A stretch of 64,000 nucleotides of DNA, from positions 1-64,000 of the forward strand of contig NZ_BDBT01000014.1 of NCBI RefSeq assembly GCF_001613125.1, read 5' to 3'. A model generated the notes under the pieces. It was not told the origin of the DNA, searched no databases, and saw nothing but the letters and a program-made list of their open reading frames with translations. Positions 60,293 through 64,000 of this stretch are shown one piece after another; the first letter of the stretch is position 1, and the number at the start of each line of letters is the position of its first letter. The position numbers were made by a program, and so were the translations under genes. The DNA comes from Nocardia shimofusensis NBRC 100134 (GTDB lineage Bacteria > Actinomycetota > Actinomycetes > Mycobacteriales > Mycobacteriaceae).

Positions 60293-61762
60293 GTGCCTGT
60301 CGAAACAACCCGCGAAGAACAGGCTTTGCGCCGCTTGACCGACAGTCTCGTCGAGAGCTACGCCGGACAGCACCCGCCGGAACGAGTGCGCTCGGCTATC
60401 GGCGACGCGCGTGAGAAGTTCGACGGCACACCGGTGCGCGAGTTCGTGCCCGTCCTCATCGAACGCATCGCCCGTCGAGAACTCGACGGCCACGCCGAGC
60501 CCGAGGCGGCACGCGAACACCTCGCGACGCCGGTGCCGAACCCGCACCACAACGCGGTGGAAAGTGCCGCGGTGGAAAGTGCCGCGGTGGAGCATGTTTT
60601 CCCCGATGCAGGCAGCCGCGCCGGAACGCCGGGCCTGCGGCGCTTGCTGCCGATCGCCGCGACGTCGAGCCCGCGTCGCCTGTTGCCGATCGCCGCAGCG
60701 CTGGCCCTGGTCGCCATCGTGGTCGTCGCCGTGGTCGCCGTCGCCGGCCGCGAGCCCTCCGATGCCGCGGCGGCAGGCGGCACCACCGACCTGACCACCG
60801 TGCGCGGCGCGGTGGGCTCGGAGAAGGCGTCCTTCTTCGAAGACCCCCGCGTCGCCGAAGAACTGGCCCGCGACGGCCTGCGCGTCGAGATCGAACCGGC
60901 CGGCTCGCGCCAGATCGCCGACATGGATCTCACCGGCTACAGCTTCGCCTTCCCCTCCAGCGTCCCCGCCGCCGAACGCATCCTGCGCGCCCACGACATC
61001 AGCACCCGCTACACCCCGTTCGCCTCCCCGATGGCCATCGCCACCTTCACCCCCATCGCCGAGGTGCTCACCACCGCGGGCGTCATCCGCCCCGGCCCCG
61101 CCCCCACCTTCGACATGGCGCGCTATCTGGAACTGGCGCAACGCAATACCGAATGGACCCACCTGGCGGGCAACACCGCCTACCCGGTCCGCAAGAACAT
61201 CCTCGTCTCCACCACCGACCCCCGCACCTCCAACTCCGCGGCCATGTTCCTCGCCATCGCCGCGTTCGTCGCCAACGACAACGCCGTCGTCCAGGGCGCC
61301 GAAGCCCAGCAGCGGGTACTGCCGCTGCTGTCGCGGCTGTTCACCGGCCAGGGCTACGCCGAGAACTCCAGCGCGGGCACCTTCGGCGAATACCTGACCG
61401 CGGGCATGGGACCGGCCCCGCTGGTCCTGATCTACGAAGCCCAATTCGTCGAAGCGAAAGCGCAAGGCCGCATCACCCCCGACATGGTGCTGACCTACCC
61501 CACGCCCACGGTCCTGTCCACCCACACCGTCGTCCCCCTCGACGACGCGGGCGACCGGCTCGGCCGCCTGCTCACCGAGGACCCCGAACTCCAGCGTCTG
61601 GCCGCCGAACACGGCTTCCGCACTCGCGACACCGCCGCTTTCGCCGCGGTCGCCGCCGAGCACCGGGTTCCCGTGCCCGCCGAGGTCATCGATGTCGTCG
61701 ACACCCCCACCTACGAAACTCTCGAAGCGCTGCTCCAGGGAGTCATCACGGCGTACAACTGA
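60293..61762 (+). CDS. Three-helix-bundle domain/TM/solute-binding-like fusion protein
   Basis: A 489-residue protein. Residues 1-65 match the small three-helix-bundle dimerisation domain otherwise seen with arsenate reductases and on its own in mycobacteria (EEQALRRLTDSLVESY, VRSAIGDAREKF, PVREFVPVLIERIARREL). A linker with a 15-bp tandem repeat follows, then a membrane helix at about 131-151, then about 335 residues that look like an extracytoplasmic solute-binding-type domain (SFFEDPRVAEELARDGLRVEIEPAGS, YPTPTVLSTHTVVPL). A sensor or receptor tethered to the membrane is a reasonable reading. GTG 60293 with GAGGAG. Confidence 0.75.
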   Translation: MPVETTREEQALRRLTDSLVESYAGQHPPERVRSAIGDAREKFDGTPVREFVPVLIERIARRELDGHAEPEAAREHLATPVPNPHHNAVESAAVESAAVEHVFPDAGSRAGTPGLRRLLPIAATSSPRRLLPIAAALALVAIVVVAVVAVAGREPSDAAAAGGTTDLTTVRGAVGSEKASFFEDPRVAEELARDGLRVEIEPAGSRQIADMDLTGYSFAFPSSVPAAERILRAHDISTRYTPFASPMAIATFTPIAEVLTTAGVIRPGPAPTFDMARYLELAQRNTEWTHLAGNTAYPVRKNILVSTTDPRTSNSAAMFLAIAAFVANDNAVVQGAEAQQRVLPLLSRLFTGQGYAENSSAGTFGEYLTAGMGPAPLVLIYEAQFVEAKAQGRITPDMVLTYPTPTVLSTHTVVPLDDAGDRLGRLLTEDPELQRLAAEHGFRTRDTAAFAAVAAEHRVPVPAEVIDVVDTPTYETLEALLQGVITAYN

Positions 61763-61786
61763 GCTGGGGCGAGTGCCGCGTCGGGC

Positions 61787-62740
61787 CTACGATCCGAGGT
61801 GGATCCGCGCCACCACGGCGCGGTGGTCCGCTCCCGGCAGCTCCACCGTCTCCACCGAGACCGCTCGGCCACCGGCGACGAGAACGTGGTCGATGCCGAC
61901 CAGCGGCGGCCACCGCTTGTCCGTCGGATACGTGACCAGATGCCCCGCACCCGCCTGCTCGGCCGCGTCGCCGAAACGTCCCGACGCCATCGCGCGGTAC
62001 TGCGCGTGATCGTGGGTCGCGTTGAAGTCGCCACCGGCGATGACCGGCCGATCCGACGGCGACCGGCCGAGAATCTCACGCAGACGGGACAATTCGTCGG
62101 CCCAGACCTCAGTGCTGTATACCGGCGGCACCGGATGCAGCGCGTACACCGTGACCGGGCCGACCTCGGGAATCGCCGCCGTCGCCGACAACTGGTTCAA
62201 CACGAACCCGTCGTACTCGACCGTCTCCGACAGCGGGTAGACGCTCCAGATCCCCGTCCCGGCTGCGGTGCGGCCGGGGGAGAGGTACCGGTACGGCAAC
62301 AACTCGTCGAGCCCCGCCGCGCCGAGCGTCTCGACCGCCGTGGGCGTCAGCTCGTTGACGGTCAGCACATCGACGCGCCGCTCGCGCACCTGATCGACCA
62401 GCGCGCGGGGATCGGCCCCGTCGAACAGCAGATTGGCCTGCATCACCGTCACCACCGGACCGTTCTCGTCCCCGGAACCAGAGATGTACAGCGGAGCCTG
62501 CGTCCACGCCGCGGCGGCAACGACGACGACCGCGACCCCCGCACCCACCCGGCGCCGCGAGGCGACGAACACCGCCAGCCCGACGAGTGCGGAACCCATC
62601 AGATACGGCGCACCCGACGCGGCCAACACCAGCGGTTGCCAGGACAGTCGACCGACATGCAGCGCGACCCCGGCCACCCCCGCGAGCGTCGCGGCCCACG
62701 CGAGCACACCGACACCGACCCGGACCAGTTTCGAATTCAT
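61787..62740 (-). CDS. Membrane-anchored EEP-family phosphatase
   Basis: A 317-residue protein with three N-terminal hydrophobic segments (about residues 9-75) then an endonuclease/exonuclease/phosphatase domain: VMQANLLFDGADP, VLTVNELTPTAVETL, VYALHPVPP, VIAGGDFNATHDHAQYRAM and IDHVLVAGG with a final GADHRAVVARI. The catalytic domain probably faces outward. Such proteins hydrolyse phosphodiesters or phosphate esters of lipids or nucleotides; substrate unknown. The start was placed at ATG 62740, where the first membrane helix begins; an upstream in-frame ATG at 62827 adds no conserved sequence. It overlaps nothing and follows the DapA-like gene by 83 bp. Confidence 0.82.
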   Translation of the reverse strand: MNSKLVRVGVGVLAWAATLAGVAGVALHVGRLSWQPLVLAASGAPYLMGSALVGLAVFVASRRRVGAGVAVVVVAAAAWTQAPLYISGSGDENGPVVTVMQANLLFDGADPRALVDQVRERRVDVLTVNELTPTAVETLGAAGLDELLPYRYLSPGRTAAGTGIWSVYPLSETVEYDGFVLNQLSATAAIPEVGPVTVYALHPVPPVYSTEVWADELSRLREILGRSPSDRPVIAGGDFNATHDHAQYRAMASGRFGDAAEQAGAGHLVTYPTDKRWPPLVGIDHVLVAGGRAVSVETVELPGADHRAVVARIHLGS

Positions 62741-62823
62741 ATCCGGCTCGTGACAACAGCCCACATCCCATGTCCCCTTCCCCGGACGGTCACAACACTG
62801 TATCGACTGGTCCGGGTCCGGAA

Positions 62824-63732
62824 TCACACCGGCGCGGCGAGGACGGTCATCGCCTCCCGCAGCCGCGCACGCTCCGGCGCGGCCGCCTCGAGCAGCGGAA
62901 GACGCACCGTCGCGTGCTCGATGACACCGAGTTCGGCCAGCGCGGCCTTGGCCATGACCGCGCCCTGCGAGGTGCGCATCACCGCGTCGATCAGCGGGAT
63001 CAGCGCGGTGTGAATCGCTCGCGCCGCGACCAGATCACCGTCGCCGACCGCCCGCTGCAACTGCGCGATACGGTCCGCGGCCACATTGCCGACCACGCTG
63101 ACCACTCCGGTCGCCCCGCACGCGAGATACGCCGGATTGAGTTCGTCGATGCCGCAGTAGTAGGCCAGCGACGTGCGGGCCATGACCGACATCGCCTCGA
63201 ACAGATCGCCTTTGGCGTCCTTGACCGCCCGTATCCGGGGATGCGCGGCCAGCTCGATCAACGTCGCGGCCTGCATGGCGATACCGGTGCGAGCGGGCAC
63301 GTCGTAGAGCATGACCGGCAGCGCGGTGGCGTCGGCGACCGCGAGGCAGTGCGCCACGACCCCGGCCTGCGACGGCTTGGAGTAGTACGGGCACACGACG
63401 AGCAGCGCGTCCGCGCCGGCCGCCTCGGCCTCCCGCGCCCGCCGCACACTGGCCGCGGTGTCGTAGGAGCCGACCCCGGCGATCACCTTCGCCCGGCCCG
63501 CCGCCGCGGACACCACCGAGCGCACGAGACCCACGGCCTCGGCATCGCTCACCGTGGGTGATTCGCCGGTGGTGCCCGCCACGACGAGGCCGTCGCACCC
63601 CGTGGCGAGCAGGTGCTCGACCACGTTCTCGAGGTCGGGCTCGCTGATCGTCGTGTCCGGCCGCATCGGGGTCACCATCGCCACCAGGTTCGTGCCGAAG
63701 AGGTCGGCCGCGCGGTGCTGTGTCTCGGTCAT
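62824..63732 (-). CDS. dapA: DapA/NAL-family aldolase (4-hydroxy-tetrahydrodipicolinate synthase-like)
   Basis: A 302-residue TIM-barrel aldolase. AGTTGESPTVSD (Thr-Thr of the substrate site), VMLYDVPARTG (Tyr that relays a proton) and the Schiff-base Lys in RAVKDAKGDLFEA are all visible, the combination expected of DapA, which condenses pyruvate with aspartate semialdehyde for lysine and diaminopimelate. Related aldolases use other substrates, and dapB and other lysine genes are not adjacent, so it may be a paralogue. AGGATCGGGG precedes the ATG. Divergent from a LysR gene, which could regulate it. Confidence 0.83.
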   Translation of the reverse strand: MTETQHRAADLFGTNLVAMVTPMRPDTTISEPDLENVVEHLLATGCDGLVVAGTTGESPTVSDAEAVGLVRSVVSAAAGRAKVIAGVGSYDTAASVRRAREAEAAGADALLVVCPYYSKPSQAGVVAHCLAVADATALPVMLYDVPARTGIAMQAATLIELAAHPRIRAVKDAKGDLFEAMSVMARTSLAYYCGIDELNPAYLACGATGVVSVVGNVAADRIAQLQRAVGDGDLVAARAIHTALIPLIDAVMRTSQGAVMAKAALAELGVIEHATVRLPLLEAAAPERARLREAMTVLAAPV

Positions 63733-63805
63733 GACCCCGATCCTGTCCCGCATGACATCTGCGGTCCAGCGATGCTTTCTGGACGATATTCATTAGCATG
63801 GCTTC

Positions 63806-64000
63806 ATGATCGATGTCGGCGCGCTGCGCGCACTCCAGTCGGTGGCCGCGCTCGGCACACTGGCCCGCGCGGCCGACGAACTCGGTTTCACCGCCTCGGC
63901 GGTCTCTCAGCAGATCAAACGACTCGAACAACAGATCGGGGTGCCGGTACTGGCCCCGGCCGGTCGCGGCGTCGTACTCACCGCCGCGGGTACGGCTCTC
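63806..64000 (+). CDS. LysR family regulator, N-terminal fragment
   Basis: The first 65 codons are in the window; the gene continues past the right edge. The translation is a LysR winged HTH: VGALRALQSVAALGTLARAADELG, then FTASAVSQQIKRLEQQIGVPV and a GRGVVLTAAG wing. The ligand-binding domain is outside the window. It diverges from the DapA-like gene with 73 bp between starts, the classic layout for a LysR regulator and its target. Confidence 0.88.
   Translation, partial: MIDVGALRALQSVAALGTLARAADELGFTASAVSQQIKRLEQQIGVPVLAPAGRGVVLTAAGTAL

Noticed and set aside
1-64000. CRISPR array, rRNA, tRNA or insertion sequence
   Set aside because: No regularly spaced 25-40 bp repeats with unique spacers, no rRNA sequence, no tRNA T-loop in a cloverleaf context and no transposase frame were found by eye.

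Overview
The window looks like chromosome from a high-GC mycolic-acid actinomycete, most likely Nocardia or a close relative. The basis is the strong G/C bias at third codon positions, a ChoD-type GMC oxidoreductase very like the mycobacterial one, an SRPBCC-fused fatty acyl-AMP ligase and acyl-CoA carboxylase beta subunit, F420-dependent enzymes, and a DUF397/WhiJ-like XRE/Methyltransf_19 neighbourhood. I saw no rRNA, tRNA, CRISPR array or transposase. Genus is inferred from these families, not computed.

Region 1 (1-4.6 kb): a Tat-exported protein (partial) and an FAD oxidoreductase diverge from a TetR gene; a second TetR gene diverges from a DUF4334/zinc alcohol dehydrogenase pair. Both divergent regions hold perfect palindromes. 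Region 2 (4.6-11.1 kb): developmental-type regulators, namely a Methyltransf_19 protein, a DUF397 protein, two WhiJ-like XRE/DUF5753 paralogues and two small unknown proteins. They are linked by a family of TGCATCTG/GATGTAC sites. A NAD(P)-binding protein and a DUF2599 lipoprotein are also here. Region 3 (11.1-26 kb): lipid and redox metabolism (SRPBCC-AMP ligase fusion, acyl-CoA carboxylase, HAD-IIIC protein with an altered nucleophile, two GMC oxidoreductases including choD, an AurF-type diiron oxygenase) with MerR, TetR and PucR regulators, a secreted GH1 beta-glucosidase and an EEP-family hydrolase. Region 4 (26-36 kb): mixed accessory genes: deazaflavin nitroreductase-like protein, an RBBP9-like hydrolase that has lost its nucleophile segment, MerR, a tyrosine recombinase, an F420-dependent LLM oxidoreductase, a methyltransferase, a zinc-finger coiled-coil protein, an FAD monooxygenase behind twin operators, and a GNAT acetyltransferase.

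Region 5 (36-56.5 kb) is a Wzx/Wzy-type exopolysaccharide locus. A WbaP-like initiating phosphoglycosyltransferase diverges from a long, mostly overlapping plus-strand gene set: sugar-nucleotide modification (two C-methyltransferase-family proteins, a cytidylyltransferase, PIG-L deacetylase, SDR epimerase, class-III aminotransferase), glycosyltransferases, flippase, polymerase, a chain-length/BY-kinase-like protein, and a Tat lipoprotein with a beta-helix. A single minus-strand RmlC-like gene lies antisense in the middle.

Region 6 (56.6-59.8 kb) is the most unusual part: a tightly overlapping four-gene unit of an Lgt-like diacylglyceryl transferase homologue, a proline-rich membrane protein, a radical SAM protein with the cysteine pattern of the tetraether synthase (Tes)/MJ0619 family, and a small membrane protein. 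I read it as a candidate, apparently uncharacterised, membrane-lipid or lipoprotein modification system. Region 7 (59.8-64 kb): an intergenic block with three 22-bp tandem repeats precedes a fusion of a three-helix-bundle domain, a membrane segment and a solute-binding-like domain; then come a membrane-anchored EEP phosphatase, a DapA-family aldolase and the start of a divergent LysR regulator.
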